A DNA stretch of 64,000 bases, taken from NCBI GenBank assembly GCA_910589415.1, contig OU342630.1, forward strand, positions 3,534,001-3,598,000. The letters are read 5' to 3'. The position numbers and the translations under genes are program-made. This document shows positions 43,264 through 56,863 of this stretch, one piece after another (the stretch's first letter is position 1; each line of letters opens with the position of its first letter). Under the pieces are notes generated by a model. The model did not search any database. It saw nothing but the letters and a program-made list of their open reading frames with translations, and was not told the origin of the DNA. This DNA is from Malachius bipustulatus. Lineage: Eukaryota; Arthropoda; Insecta; Coleoptera; Melyridae.

Positions 43264-45213
43264 CAGGGTGTCCCGTAAGTAATGGTCCGTGGTGAAATGG
43301 GAGATTCTTGGCTTTAGAATATTACGATCTGACACTACTTGCTCTAACAAAATCTTGATAATAAAAAAGATACAGGGTGGCAAAGTTGAGACTTAAAAAT
43401 TTGCTTTTCAAAATATCTTGTAAAGGGAAAATTGTAAAGGTACGAACGTGAAAACTTGGGGATAGATGTTTTACGGTATGAGAAATCATAATTTGATACC
43501 CGTGTCGATGTATTTTATAGAGTTATTACACTTAGGTCATGTTGACGACCTAAATAAACACATAACTTTTTTTATCCTTCAGACTATCGCACATTTTGTT
43601 GTGAAATATTAAAGCTACGTCATTGTTGAGAAAAAAAGGTATACCAATTGTCAGTCTCAAAAGTTAGTGGTTTTCGAGATAATCACGTTTTAATAATCTC
43701 CTGCATTATTTCTATTTTTTTTTATATCAGAAATCTTAACGCAGTAGGTTAAGATAATAACCAGCATTTTGGCAATTAAACATTTTTCATTTTGACATAT
43801 TAAAAAAGCAAACAAATGAACCATATTCACCTAAATTCCTATACATAGATTTTGAAATAGTCGATTACCAGCTTGCAGTCTGTTTGGATATCGTCGCAGG
43901 TATTCTTGTTTTGCAGCTTGCCCATTGGAGTTTTGTTTGCAATAAATGGAAATCGTATCTCTCTTATCTGAGTTTGAAAAATTATTATGTCTCGGAATTT
44001 TTTAATTTTCTAACTACCAATAGCAGTAAGCAAAATAGCTATTTATGATATTAGTGTTAAAAGTAAAGTTTTATGTTGTGAGTGAAAAGGTTTGTGAAAT
44101 GAGCGAAGCTCATATATAATATTTTCACAAACAAAATAAAATCACTTTTAAGACGAATATCATACAATGATTTTTGTAAAACTGCTCGATTTTGATAATA
44201 AAATTGATGAACTTAGAATGACACTCAACTTCAAATTGCATTTTAAAATATTCAAACAAGTACAAGTGTACTATGCATAGCAACCGTTGCCGACGCTATG
44301 GTTACTAACAAATGTGTGTATACAAATAAAAAAGACGCTACAATAATAATTATTATTAATTGAAATTTCTGAACAATTATTATTGTCTTGTAATAATAAT
44401 TATTATTAATTGAAATTCCTGAACAATTATTATTGTCTCTTGTATTCTTGACTAGGTTTATTTTTTATTAATATGTTTGCCAGTAATAAAAAGAATATGA
44501 AAAAATCTTATCACCTATTTATAATTTTGTCTGATTAAATCATGAGAAAATGTAAATTAAAAAAAGAATGTACAGAAAAAGTAGATAGAAATATTTTTAA
44601 CATTAGTGTTAAAAATATTTTTACCACGCTTCCATGTAAACAATCACTTTTAACACTGTCAGCTGTCGCTAAAAGATTGACTTTTATTGACAGTTGTACA
44701 AAAAATTCTAAACAGTACCTAGTAGAGAAAATTATTCACTGTCAAATCTGAAGTGTAAATATTGTTGACAACAGTATTATTATGTCATAAAATAGAAATA
44801 ATGCAGGAGATTATTAAAACGTGATTATCTCGAAAACAAAGAACTTTTGAGACTGACAATCGGTATAACTTTTTTTCTCAACAATGATGTAGTTTTAATA
44901 TTTCACAATAAAATGCGCGATAGCCTGAAGGATAAAAAAGTTATGTGTTCATTTACGTCGTCAACATGACCTAAGTGGCGCCTTCTATAAAATACATCGA
45001 CACGGATATCAAATTATGATTTCTTATACAGTAAAACATCTATCCCCAAATTTTCACGTTCGTACCTTTACAATTTTTCAAGATATTTTGAAAAGCAAAT
45101 TTTTAAGTCTCAACTTTGCCATCCTGTATCTTTTTTATTATCAAAATTTTGTTAGAGCAAGTAGTGTCAGATCGTAATATTTTTAAACCAAGAATCTTCC
45201 ATTTCACCACCAT
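43264..45213. mobile_element. 1.95-kb foldback element with arms of about 450 bp
   Basis: Left arm from CAGGGTGTCCCGTAAGTAAT to about 43730; right arm from about 44777 to 45213, ending at TGGTGGTGAAATGG-complementary sequence. Paired blocks include GATACAGGGTGGCAAAGTTG, AGGTCATGTTGACGA and CGAGATAATCACGTTTTAAT. The right terminus lacks the last 15-20 bp. The loop (43731-44776) is AT-rich and noncoding. Confidence 0.85.
44341..44440. repeat. 50-bp tandem duplication in the foldback loop
   Basis: Units 44341-44390 and 44391-44440 differ by one or two bases. Each unit contains AATAATTATTATTAATTGAA and is itself largely self-complementary. Confidence 0.85.
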
Positions 45214-48200
45214 TAAAAATGTACTTAATTTGGAATTTATTAGTTGTTGTTGTTACTGAAACGTATCTTACAGTGGGCCTTATACAAAAACCTTGTTGAA
45301 AACTCCGTTGTCTTTCTGGAAAAGCTTACCCAAAATTTGACCTGATTCTTTAGGGCGAGATGTAGTGTTTTTATGAGAAGTGATGCTGGGAGAAATAAAA
45401 AGAAGTTTCCATTTCACAAACCATTTTAATTTCAAAATCTTAATGATTCTCTAACTCTCTTATTAATGATTTTACAATATAAGCAGTGTTCCTTAACTTC
45501 TCCTTCCTTTCAAAGTTACACAAAAAAAAAATTGCCAAATTTCCCTGAATCTTTTGACAATATTGAATTGATACTATGATCACCAAAGGGGCGTTCGATC
45601 TCTATTTTCTTCCATAGCGATGCTGCCAACTTATTAGAAAGAGATTCCATGAAAAGCATGTGGATAGGAATCCATGAAGATGAATAAATGTTTGGAATTT
45701 AGTTGGATTTTGATTGATCAAGTTTAGGAGATGTTCTCTATCTTCTGACCTTTTCTGAAATGAATGTAAAAAACAATAATAATGTACACAGATGTACTCG
45801 TAGTTTCATTTAAAGGATGCTTGTTGAATAGAATAATAAATTACTTGATGGGATCCCGTGAACACAGCAGTTATCACTTTTGATTACTTTCCAGATACGT
45901 CCGATAATTAGAAGTTATTAACTTATTTGCATAAGAACATCGAAAAAAAAAATATTCGAAAAAAAAAAAAAAGGTTTTGCTTTTGTTCTGTTTCGTTGTA
46001 AGGATTATGAATGCTAAGACATATCACTGATAATGAGACTAATTTAGGAAAAGAATATTGATGAAAAATTTAATGAAGGAAATGGTTCGATCGGTATGTT
46101 TCGACTCCGGGAGTCTTCCGCAAAAACTCGGTTAGTTACTGTTTCGATTGTAAGGAATACTCTTGAAACCTATTTTGCACCAAATTTTCTATAGGATGTT
46201 GATTAACTGATCTTATTCAGCTTATTCAACCATGTGTGCTCGTACTATTTGTGGAGTTATAATAGAATATTTTCTCTTTAGTATACTGTAAATCTCCCCC
46301 TCACAATTACCGTCAGAGGATCTTAAAAAAAATCAGAACACATTATGCTTAAAAAATGTATGTGTATTTACATCGCACCGTCCTATTCTGCGGGCACCAG
46401 CGCAAAAAGAGAATCGTATTTCATTAAAAGGGTCCTAATTACGAAAGATAATTACATGACGTCATAGTGTCCAGGTTCCAAAAATGCTACTCTACTACAG
46501 ATTCATTGCTTTGCCATTCTTAATATCCCAGTTGCTTTATCTCAACATCCCGGTGATAGGAGTTGCAAAAATCGAAAGAGAGGTTTTACAAAAAGAAACA
46601 ACAGCTTTTCTTAAGGCGGATTAATTACTTTTTTAAGCGCATGGTCATTTCGCATTTTGTTCTACGTGTCTTCACGTTAATTTTGAGATCCAATCCACAA
46701 ATTAGTGAATTAAGCTTTATTTCTAGGAGTGAACGTCATAATAGTTAATGAAATATTTTCTATAGCTTTGCCATATTGGTTGGTAATTATTAATCGGAAT
46801 CTAACTTCCAACAAACTGTCTCCTGTTCTCGTTTCAACTCCTTGCTTTTGTCAAAAATATCTCCGACGGTGGGTGGAAATAGTCCGGGTTCTCGCTAATT
46901 GGTTCCCTGAGTCTTGCCTAGCCGATTCCGTTCGATATATTTTCTTCAGACACCCGCACTCTGGATAACAAGATTTTTATTAGTGCTCGTGGCTTCTTCT
47001 GTCCCTCAATCACACTTTACCTCAATTTCGGCGTCTTTTACCATTTGACTCTATGGTCGGCTCGGTTCCCAGAACTCACTTTGAAATTTGCCAATTACTT
47101 CTTGAAGGTATTTTCCCAGGCCATTAACCTAGACGGCACGGAAATTTGTTTATTTAGGTCGCTTTCTTTCAGTTTGCAGAGCAATAAACCGTTCATAGTA
47201 ATGTACTTATAGTAATGTAATTTATAGTAACATCCAATAAACAGTTGGATGGTTCCTACCAATTTCACGGTAGGTAGTAAAATTTTTCACCCCGGTAGGC
47301 ATCCTTACTTGGATAGTTTCTTCTGTTCAATAAAGTTAATTTTTTTTTTCAAAAACTACCCAAGATACGAAAAAAATTCAGGACACACAATAGCTGTATT
47401 CTTGTTTGGCCAAGCTTACAGTAAGAACCTTGTATAATAATTTTTGCAATTTTTAGGCAAACAAAGGCACCTATAAATTTTCCATAAATGGAGAAATTTA
47501 ATAAAGATTACATGATTACGTACGATTGCATAAATTATAATGATGATTCATTAGTGTTAGAATGAAGATGCATTAGTGAATGTCCTACTAATGTGTTAGA
47601 TTTTGGTGACAATATTAGAATTCTCGTTAAAAAACTGAAACCACAGGCAAAATTGTGCAAAATCATTGAAAAACTATTACTAAAATCAATTTTCCCAACT
47701 TGCAAATGCAAATTTGGATGTACTACGATTAAGTTTAAAAAGTCACATGTATCGATAAAGAGTACTCATCCTTCTGATAGTTCGATTTATTTTGTTTAAT
47801 TTACGTGGTTCTCATGGAAACCGTCAAGTTTGTCTAAACACTCCATCCCGCATAAATAAATATACGTCAACATTAGTTTTGAATGAGAATTAAATGCACA
47901 ACACAGAGGATAGACTGTCATTACGTGAATAAATTTTATGTAGTTGTCAGTGGCTCTTAAACTGACATTAACCATTCTTCAATTCATTGTTTGACATTTT
48001 CTGGTGAAATGAAAAATCTTAATTCGGACGGTTAGTATGACGTCACATATGACTTTTTAAACTTAATCGTACCATAGATGTAAATTATTATTTCCCGAAC
48101 CTGTATTTTTTATATGTTTGGAAAATAAATTTGTGTTCAACTACAATTTTAACAAATATCTTTGGTACCATTTGTCTTAAAATGTCTTTTTATATTCAAA

Positions 48201-49330
48201 TTTCAATATAATTTTAATTTGTGCACTGGATATTAGAATTTAAAGTTGTCTTAGGGCAATTTTATATCCAGGGTAACTAGAAAAAAATTGAATGCATATA
48301 ATATATTCTTCTTTAATGCTGAGTAATTCTAAGTCTGGGAACCAGAACCGGTGGACATTCGATGAGTTTGGGTGATTTTCGTGACGTGATGTTCTCAATA
48401 GTGTAGGTATTATTTATTAAAAATAAACTAAAAGCGTAACAAATAATTTAGGACGTATTTAATAGATAAGGACGATATTAATGCATATAGTAGGTATATA
48501 GGTACGTAGATATGAAGATGTGACTGTAAACTGAGACAATGAGTATTGTTAACTAGTGGAGAGGTTACATATTACGCTCCCTAGCAATGTCCCTGGCACA
48601 GAATGCAGTGCAACGACCATAGAGGGTGTTATCTCCCTATTTGTCCCCTCCTCCAGCATCGTCCCTGTCAATATTTGCATTTATCAGGCTGGCAAACAAA
48701 GAAATTTAATTTCCGCAACTGGCAGTTATTAAGATTAGAACGATGTGTAGTCGTGTTTAATGTTGTGTCTAAAGCAGAGTATGTGGAAGCTAAATCAGGT
48801 GCTTGCTGTAAATTATTCGGAAATAAATCCAGAAGATGATACGAAAATTGAATATAAAACCAACATGAAGAAGTTAAATAAACTGCAAAAACTAAATTGG
48901 GCAATAGAATGGTCAGCCTCAGATATATTCACGTTAAAATTAAGCTTTCAAATTTACATGAACTTAATGTAAGTTGCTCATTTATTACAATCTATAATAC
49001 AGGATGATCCCGAAATGGCGGACACGGCATTTCGGTTGTATGGGAGTGTTGTATGGGGATATTTACAAAGACTGCAAATTTTAAACAAAAATTGTTTCCT
49101 CGGCTTCATTTACCGAGATTTAAGGTTGACTTTTCAAAAATTTAAACCAACATGGACGTCAACTTTAAACAACCTTCCACTGGCAACACACATGATTTCA
49201 CGTAACTAATATATTAATATTTGTCTTTAATTTGTTTATTATGTAGAACGAAATTATGGACATTCAAATTGTACCTACTCCTGGAATCCAATAAAATTTA
49301 TCAACGTGGCATCGTTGTTCAAGTAAAAGA
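45214..49330. other. long AT-rich stretch, no gene recognised
   Basis: Open frames are all under 80 codons and low in complexity. A short CAGGATGATCCCGAAATGG near 49001 resembles a foldback end without a partner. No RNA gene or transposon boundary was found. Confidence 0.4.
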
Positions 49331-49404
49331 GATAATATAATTGAGATAATATAATATACATATAATATAATATATAATATAATATATAATATATAATATA
49401 ATAA
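49331..49404. repeat. AT-rich (AATAT)n-type microsatellite
   Basis: Irregular repeats of ATAATATAATAT over about 74 bp. Confidence 0.8.
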
Positions 49405-51860
49405 GAGATAATTGAACTTTCCTATGATAATATTTTAATCTGGGTATTATAGACCTACACGAAAAATATTTTATCGAGTTCAAGGTTGACAATTTTTTTC
49501 ACAAAGCTGGCCTTAATCAAGCCATCCTGCAGAAAAATAAAAATAAACTTAGAATTCTCAATCCACAATCAATAACATCCTGTCCGCCAATTCAAGATTA
49601 TCCTTTTCAAAGATGGAAGCCAAAATAGGTTTATACTTGTAAACTCACATAATGTAGGTTGTAAAGACAAATGATAATTCAGCGTGAGAGTTGCTCATGA
49701 CAGTAACTCTCAGTTCACTTGTCTCGTGTAAACTGTTCGATAATCACGTTCACGCTCTCGCAATGGAACTATCACACTATCACATTCGACGAGATATTTG
49801 TGAGGAAGACGTGCTGATAGTAACTCTCACACTATCGAGTCCTATTTACAAAATAAATTAATTAAAACGTGAACCAAGACAAGCGATATGTTTAATATCT
49901 CAATTTTCTGGACGAATATGAACGTTTTCCTTGCTCTGGCAAACGAATTGAAATTTGCTCTGGCAAATCACAAGTTAGTTTTCTACCCTGAGTCACAGGT
50001 GAATATTTGTGTTAACCAGTATTTTATTTAGTTTTTTGCGCGACTCAACAGACTCTATAAGAAGAACGCTTGACAGTCTTAATAAATATCGATTGTGTAA
50101 AAAAATAGGTATTGCATTTTTGTATTTCACATGTTAGACACTTATACGATAAATAACTTTGTTATTTATACAAATGGAACGGATGGTTCGTAGCCCCAAA
50201 GTCTCGAAATAGTTATTTGTATACTTGGGCTGCGAAGTCATTCTTTAACATACCGAGAGGAAGATTGACGCCGAAGCCGCTTGCGGTCGAGAAAAGGCAA
50301 TCTCGAGGACTTAAAGAATGACGCGACCGCAATGTACACAACATATTTTGTGAAATCGTATAGAATCCTTGATACCTAATTATTGATGACTTTTGATTAT
50401 TAATAATTATTGATGTGAATAGAATGACGGCCAGCTTTCATGTTATACCATGGAAATTATTATTTGCTGTCCATTCTCATATGTGTCAAAATAATAATAT
50501 AAGTTACAATAATTATTATTACTTCAAAAGCTCTTGCTACGACAACGGCCGCGAAATTTAATTTTTCGGCCTGCATGGCGTACGTGAAGTTTCCACTTCG
50601 CGTCCAATTGCACAAAAAATAACTTATTGATATTAACTATAAGTAATCCATGAAAAAATAATAATGCAAACAAGGTATCCAAAGGGAATAAACTCAGCAC
50701 ACTTTCGCCGTCGATAGCTGTTCCGCTCTGCTAAGTTAGACCATTGCTGGTGCCGTCAGGATGATTTTCTTCATCATGAGTGGGGTGGACTTTTCGGTCA
50801 GCGTTGGGACTGTTGCTTCATGGACAGGCAGGGCGATGGGCACCGGCACCAGACCTACTGTCCCAACGCTCGCGGGTATGTCACGCTGCTCGCTTTCTCC
50901 TGGCCTTCGCGATGTTTCGCCTCGTCGAGAAAGGGTTCATCGCACCCTGCAGAAGACAGGTCTGAAGCGGGCGCTAACGTTAAAAAATGAGCTTGATCTA
51001 GCCAAATTACGAGAGAGGACCGACTATTATGTCTTAATTACACAGATAAGACCGATGCTTTCTTTTTATGAAAAAAGACAAAGACAAGTCTGGTACGGTT
51101 ACCTGGGGAATTCAACACATTCGCTAGGCCAAGAACTTTTCCTATCGACTCAGCTCACCTGTTAGGAAAAGGATAGCGAGCTCCTTCTGCGATCAACACT
51201 CAGAACAGATCGAGTCATTCCCTGGTAACAACACAGGGTCCGGTTGTCATGACGGACCGGCAGCCTGCCTTTTGTAGCTAACTCGTCTCATAGCTGCTTG
51301 TTTTTGCAACGAGATCCTTGAATATACCTACAACTAATATCTAATTAAAGTTTTTTATCTACAACTTTTATTTAATTTATCAAGTGTTACTTTTCAAAAG
51401 CGAGTGACGTTACAGAATGCTTCTTTCGTAATGGAGATATAATGAAAACTCTTTAGTAACTGCTGAAGGAAGATTCATTTCATCGATAGTTAATTAAAGC
51501 AAAGCAGAAAAGAAAAAATGTCACATATAAAACCAGGAGCAATAATTGGAACTGGTAACAACTAATCAGAAAATTATAGAATCATTTATGCACAATTAAA
51601 GTGGAGTTCCTACATGTGATGTAAGTCATATTAGCGTTTCCAAGAAAAATAATTCGTGTCTACTAATTTTGACATAAATATATCTGATAATTAAGTCTTC
51701 AACTAACCTGATTTAGTTTTTAAGTTTAGATTTATTAGTGGTTTAGAATGTTTAGATGTAGGTAGCCAGTCTCACAAACAGGTAACATGTTTACCTCTGT
51801 GAGAATATGCTGGAGAAGAAGCATGTACTTTTCTGTGTATATTTAAAACAAAACTGGTTC
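49405..51860. other. unassigned; GC-richer patch at about 50.70-51.30 kb
   Basis: Two overlapping plus-strand frames (50761-51165 and 50780-50965) occupy the GC-richer patch but show no domain. GTTGGGAC near 50803 and GTCCCAAC near 50868 can pair as a hairpin. The rest is AT-rich without recognised features. Confidence 0.3.
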
Positions 51861-51862
51861 AA

Positions 51863-51897
<35 letters not shown>

Positions 51898-51899
51898 AT
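51861..51899. repeat. (AAAT)n microsatellite
   Basis: About 9-10 uninterrupted AAAT units. Confidence 0.9.
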
Positions 51900-54800
51900 T
51901 TTCGAAACATTTTTTAAATCGGTTAAAATTTCGTACCAGGTCTTTAGTAGTTAACTGGAAGAACACAATATAAAACCGGACTGATGCGGTGTGTTTGCTC
52001 ACAGAGTCATAGTTTTCAGGAATTTTGCGAGGTTTCCGACATACAATCCCACCTTCCACATTCATAGGAAATCGTACACCGATGATAGTGAAGCATTACA
52101 GACTACACAGACATGTAATATGAATTCGAGCCGTTTCGTTTATTAAAGCAGCTCCTAAAAGAGGGCAAAGGGCCTCAGTACTTTTCATCAAAGGAAAGAA
52201 TTTCTTTACTAGTCCGCTTCGGGAAATGTCTCGAGTTTTAATAAAAATTCGAATAGTTCTGTATAGAGCGATGGTTCGTAGATCACGTTTAGAGCTTCCT
52301 GAGTGAATTTCAGTTAGAAGTACTTTACTCGATGATATGATTCCAGCACTCGTATTTGAAAAATAAATTAAAAAAACTCGCTTGCTCATGATTGAAGCAA
52401 AATTATATCAGAACTTGATAATTTACATACATGTACTTACATATACATTTATTAAAAGAACAATACCTCAACATTAATATCAACCAATAATAAGTATATC
52501 AAAATCACCCTCTTTCTTCACGTACGTAAAGAGTTTCTTTACGTGCTATTTTAATAAAAAAATAATCTTCAGTACTTATGTCTGTTGATTTCACTCAGTG
52601 GAAATTTTAATTCTATTATTGAAAACTTAATTAGCTTTTTTAGGTATGGCACTTGTGAACATGGCTCATACTCATTAACAGAAAAATGAATGTATAAAGC
52701 TGTAATACAGCTACGAATCATAGCAAAACTGTTCGAAAACGATACTCAGATAACAGTGAAACTATTTGAGGTGAGAACTGTTAATTATTGTCATGATTGT
52801 ACAGTCGCGGCTACTCAAGATGTGAAAGAATTTTTGTTTTCAAATTCGGCTGAATTTTATCATAGTAAATCAGACTTATGCCCGTATTCACAAACGATAA
52901 TTACCAAATAATTACGTAATCAGTTGTCTCAATCTTTTTCTAATGCAAATAAACTGTATACCTAATCAGAATGCAGAAATAATTAATTATTGACTTGTAT
53001 TCATTACTAAATACTTACATGAAAGTGATAATTATTATTACCGGAAACCAAGAACTCTATCCGTGATTTTTAAAATTAATTTCCGGTTGTGTGTAGTTAA
53101 CGATCCATGCAACAGATGACGCTACTTTTTCTTACCCACTTTTTATTACATGTAAACAGCGGAGAGCTGCACGTATTATTATCTAGTGTATTTGACTACA
53201 TTACTTGCGCGGTGCGCGGCACAGTTCAGAATAAGAAAAATTCTATTATTGCTTTGCAGATATAAGAGAAAAATATAGATGCAATAATTGTTATTTACAA
53301 GTGCATAAAGTGGTACTTTTTTTCACGACTGGTAATTTGACTGACCGCACGAGCCGTATGCGGGTGCGTCACTAAAAAGGCGCTTTATGCATACAAAATT
53401 TTATCTACAAGTGACTCAAACTAGAACGAAAAGTAATTATTAAAATAAAAAAATAAAAACACTTCTAACGCCGTGTCCTAGCTGCATCCGGGTAGTGCAT
53501 TGCGTGCGATGCGGGGAACGCACGCAACGCAAAATCGCACGAAATTTTGAGTGTGTCCTAACTGAATACGACGCGGTTCGTGCGAGAAGATGGTTTCCAA
53601 TCGAACTATTTCTGGTGCAGCTTCAGATTAAATACGTTTTAATTTTGTAAACCAGTAGTTTTTTGAAGCTTTTAGAGTTAAAAATTACAGAAAGAAACAT
53701 GTTACTTAAGAGAAAGAAACAATAAGACGCAAGTAATCTATATAAATGGGTAGATTTTGAGGCACGCCAATGATTTGAACACTGGTGTTGTATAGACTAA
53801 GAGTGAATATAGTGAGTTGTGGGGGTGAAACTAAGGAAAGAACCACCACGAAGCTGGATGGTGTAAGGGTAAAATGCAAGTTTCGACTGTTGTAAAGGGA
53901 GTCGGGTACCAGCGGTGCTCGATGAAGGTGTGTAGACCCTTTCCTGCAAAATAGGCAGATCGGTGCCTCTTTGCGTGTATCTGTGGTGTTATTGTCCAGT
54001 CAACTTAAAAAGGTTGCCGGGATAAATATACAGAAGTGTTAATTTTCATAATAATTAATAAGTATACTAAGCAAGTATAATAAGAATAAGGTATACTACG
54101 TGCCTAATCTGAAGTATTCATCGTTTAGTTATTAAGAATTGTAAAGCAGCGTATTCTTCAGTTTAACAATTATTAATTACCAAACAGCGAGTACTCATCA
54201 GTTCGAGGAATATTACTTTTAATAATTAAAGTAAAGTGGCAGTCAAGAGCTCCAACCCTGGATGGTACCGTGAATATTTAACCATATTGAGCTTTATTGA
54301 TTTCATGCTAGAATTTAAGTTGTAATTTGTTGGTGACAAATTTGTAATTGTGTTCTCTTTATGTCATAATACAGGGTTACTGGTAACTGGATATATTCCT
54401 TTGGTGATCTGATGAAACAAGAGGTAAGGAGGAAATTAACCCCAACATGCATTATACAAAACTCAATAGATTTTGAGATATTTCGATTTTCAACTTTTCT
54501 TAAAAAAATGATTTCAAATGTCTTGAAATGTAATTTTCAAAAATATACTTTAACTTTTTGATTTTTTTTTGCTGGAATACTTGTCCAATACTATGCTTCC
54601 TTCTGTAATGAAAAATATCCTGAGGTATTTCGATCGTGTGAAAATTTTAAAGAAAAACTTTCACAAACTATTTTTTTTTAAATAAGATTTAAAAGCTTTT
54701 ACAAGTAGTTTTCGCAAAATTGTCAAGGCAACTTGCGTACAAATTGTTTTAAAAACTTTCTTAGTGTAGTAGCTATCTAACAAGGTACGAATCTTGTACA

Positions 54801-55239
54801 AGAATAACCCTTAGTAGTAAAAAAAAGAAAGTTGAACTTATGGATGTTTGAGTTTGTAGGAGTTTAGGTGTTTAAATTTATAAAGATCAAATTTTGCAAA
54901 GCACTTAATAGAAAACAATCACACTCTAACAGCAAACAACAAAATTGAATTACTTCATCATTGTAATCCATTATTTTAAATTAAATTTTCTTGAATCTCT
55001 AGAGATTCACCGAAATTTACATAATCAACAATACACAGTAATAAATGAACAGCTAGACACATATCGTTCTCCACTACTTGATTTTCTTCTTGATATAAAC
55101 AACTAAGAAGATTCTGAAGAAATTATATTATGATCTATAGTTAGTTCTGTTAAAAATTCATTTATATCTAGTTACTTGTTTTATGATCACTTAGGTTACC
55201 ATACTGCTGCTATGTTACTATATCAATAATTTTATTTAA
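51900..55239. other. long AT-rich stretch, no gene recognised
   Basis: Contains a single end (about 53174-53196, ATTATTATCTAGTGTATTTG) like the TIR of the 27.95-kb element, a GTGCATAAAGTGG block near 53301, and at 54100-54210 three diverged units with (T/C)ATTC-CAGTTTA-type sequence at about 45-bp spacing. No credible ORF over 75 codons except two minus-strand frames without domains. Confidence 0.4.
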
Positions 55240-55945
55240 TATATTTGATGAATTTTATTGGGATTTAGGTTCTAATTTAAACTTGCCACTAAAGATTCTT
55301 TACAGAACAAATTAGAAAAACTTTTGTAACATCTAATTTATAAATACACATCAGTAAAAATTCAATAAAATTAGCTTGAAAAATGAATGTGGGTAGGTAT
55401 ATACTTATGAGAGTCAATGTGTAGTTCTTGAATTAATAGAAACCTCTGCATTGGTAGTGTAAAATTCATAAATCCATGAAAACTCTACTGTTATAGCGAG
55501 GATAATACTATATAAAGACACGCACGTTTCTCTGGTTGCCAAACTCACTCATTTGAAAATTAAAAGCACTACAAAACGAAAACACCAGTTAGAATAGATG
55601 GAACTTCCAAATTTCGTATAGCATGTGTGGTTTAGAGCTGACTGATATGATATGCTGATGAGTCCATAATAAAGACGAAACGGTACCGTCCATGTCTTCA
55701 GTCTTCTCCTCGCATGCTGTACGAAAGTTTTTCTAATTTGTTCTGTAAAGAATCTTTAGTGGCAAATTTAAATTAGAACCTAAATCCCAATAAAATTCAT
55801 CAAATATATTATATAATCAAATAAGTGGTTCAATAAAACTAATTATAAATAATTTTATTTACATACGTCTGAAGATGCTACAAAGTAGTGAAACACGTGT
55901 AACGTTAATATCCAGCAATAAACATCAGTAGAATTTTTTAAAACA
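55240..55945 (+). mobile_element. Penelope-like retroelement terminal segment (inverted-repeat, ribozyme-bearing)
   Basis: A 92-bp block at 55240-55331 (ATTTGATGAATTTTATTGGG ... TCTTTACAGAACAAATTAG) is repeated inverted at about 55716-55808. The intervening 385 bp contain a hammerhead ribozyme. Downstream (55868-55925) the plus strand has GTCTGAAGATGCTACAAAGT, AGTGAAACACGTGT and CAATAAACATC, a 3'-end style known from Penelope-like elements. No reverse transcriptase or GIY-YIG domain is seen nearby. Assignment to Penelope rests on the ribozyme plus this tail. Confidence 0.5.
55640..55703 (+). ncRNA. hammerhead ribozyme
   Basis: All core elements are in order: CTGATGA (55655-55661), stem II GTC/GAC closing a 9-nt loop (55662-55676), GAAA (55677-55680), a very short stem III (ACGG/CCGT with a TA loop), then the cleavage triplet GTC ending at 55690. 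Stem I forms from GATATG (55649-55654) with CATGTC (55691-55696), one G-U wobble, continuing after a small internal loop as GACTGA (55640-55645) with TCAGTC (55698-55703). The internal loop in stem I is where natural hammerheads make their tertiary contact. The predicted self-cleavage is after C55690. Tiny stem III types usually act as dimers. Confidence 0.88.
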
Positions 55946-56863
55946 TTAGTGTTTTATTTATCATCAATCAGAATGCAGAGATTCTACAAAGTAAGGGTTG
56001 AAAACATAAATTTTTTAAAGAGAAATTTCTATATTTGTTGCAAACCCCAAATAAGTACAATTAAAATAATTGTACTTATGGTTACCTGATAATAATATGG
56101 TCTATCTCCCATTCCAGATGTGTTCAAATTATTCTGGATGTGATATTTTTTCTCAAAAGTTGTAAGCCTTGGAGAGGCGATTTGAGCAAAAAAAGTTTAA
56201 ATCTTACTTTCACACTATGCTCATATTATGCCCTTAGGAATCATTTTTCTATATTTCTAAAAATAAAATAATTTTGAAGAATGGAAACAAAAAATTCAAT
56301 AATATGTGACTTTGGTTGCTATGGATGAGTAAAAATTATCTAATTATTAGTCTTCCATTATTAAAGTTTTAACTAAATCAAAAAGTTCCATCCCATTTAA
56401 TTACCTGTCAATCATTCTAAAACTACTTAGGTAGTTAAATACTTTATTCGAGGAAAAAAAAACTAAACAGCATACTTATTATAAACACGTTAAAAACAAT
56501 GAAAGAGATGAATCCCAAATTCCAAATTAAACCTATTAATGTAAGTTTGATATACCTAATATACCTACCTACCAAATATTATTTTGCTATTTGGCAGCGT
56601 ATAGTTTTAAAATACACAATCGACGTCAAATTTGATCAAAAATATCCATAACCTTAAAAAATTTTGGTTGTCAAAGGTAGTTCAAACCTCAGTATTCCAA
56701 GACGTACCAACATAATTCAAATTTCCCATAGCCAACTCTGAATTTAAAAACATCAAGAATGGGATATATTTTTAATTTCTACAATTCTAAATAGTTGTTA
56801 TTTTAAGTTTTCCTAATTCAATCATTGGTTTTCTTTGTAAAGTTTCCAAATAAAAGTGTTAAA
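55946..56863. other. AT-rich spacer ending in the LINE target duplication
   Basis: No gene seen. The last bases, AAAAGTGTTAAA (56852-56863), reappear at the 3' end of the LINE. Confidence 0.5.

Noticed and set aside
50761..51165. 134-codon frame in a GC-richer patch
   Set aside because: No domain; Arg/Ser/Thr-rich, overlapping another frame. Not enough to call a gene.
52874..52900. GCCCGTATTCACAAACGATA as a second copy of the 3.99-kb MITE
   Set aside because: Only one terminus resembles it and no inverted partner was found.
54409..54430. CTGATGA as a second hammerhead core
   Set aside because: No GAAA partner, stem II or cleavage triplet in the right place.
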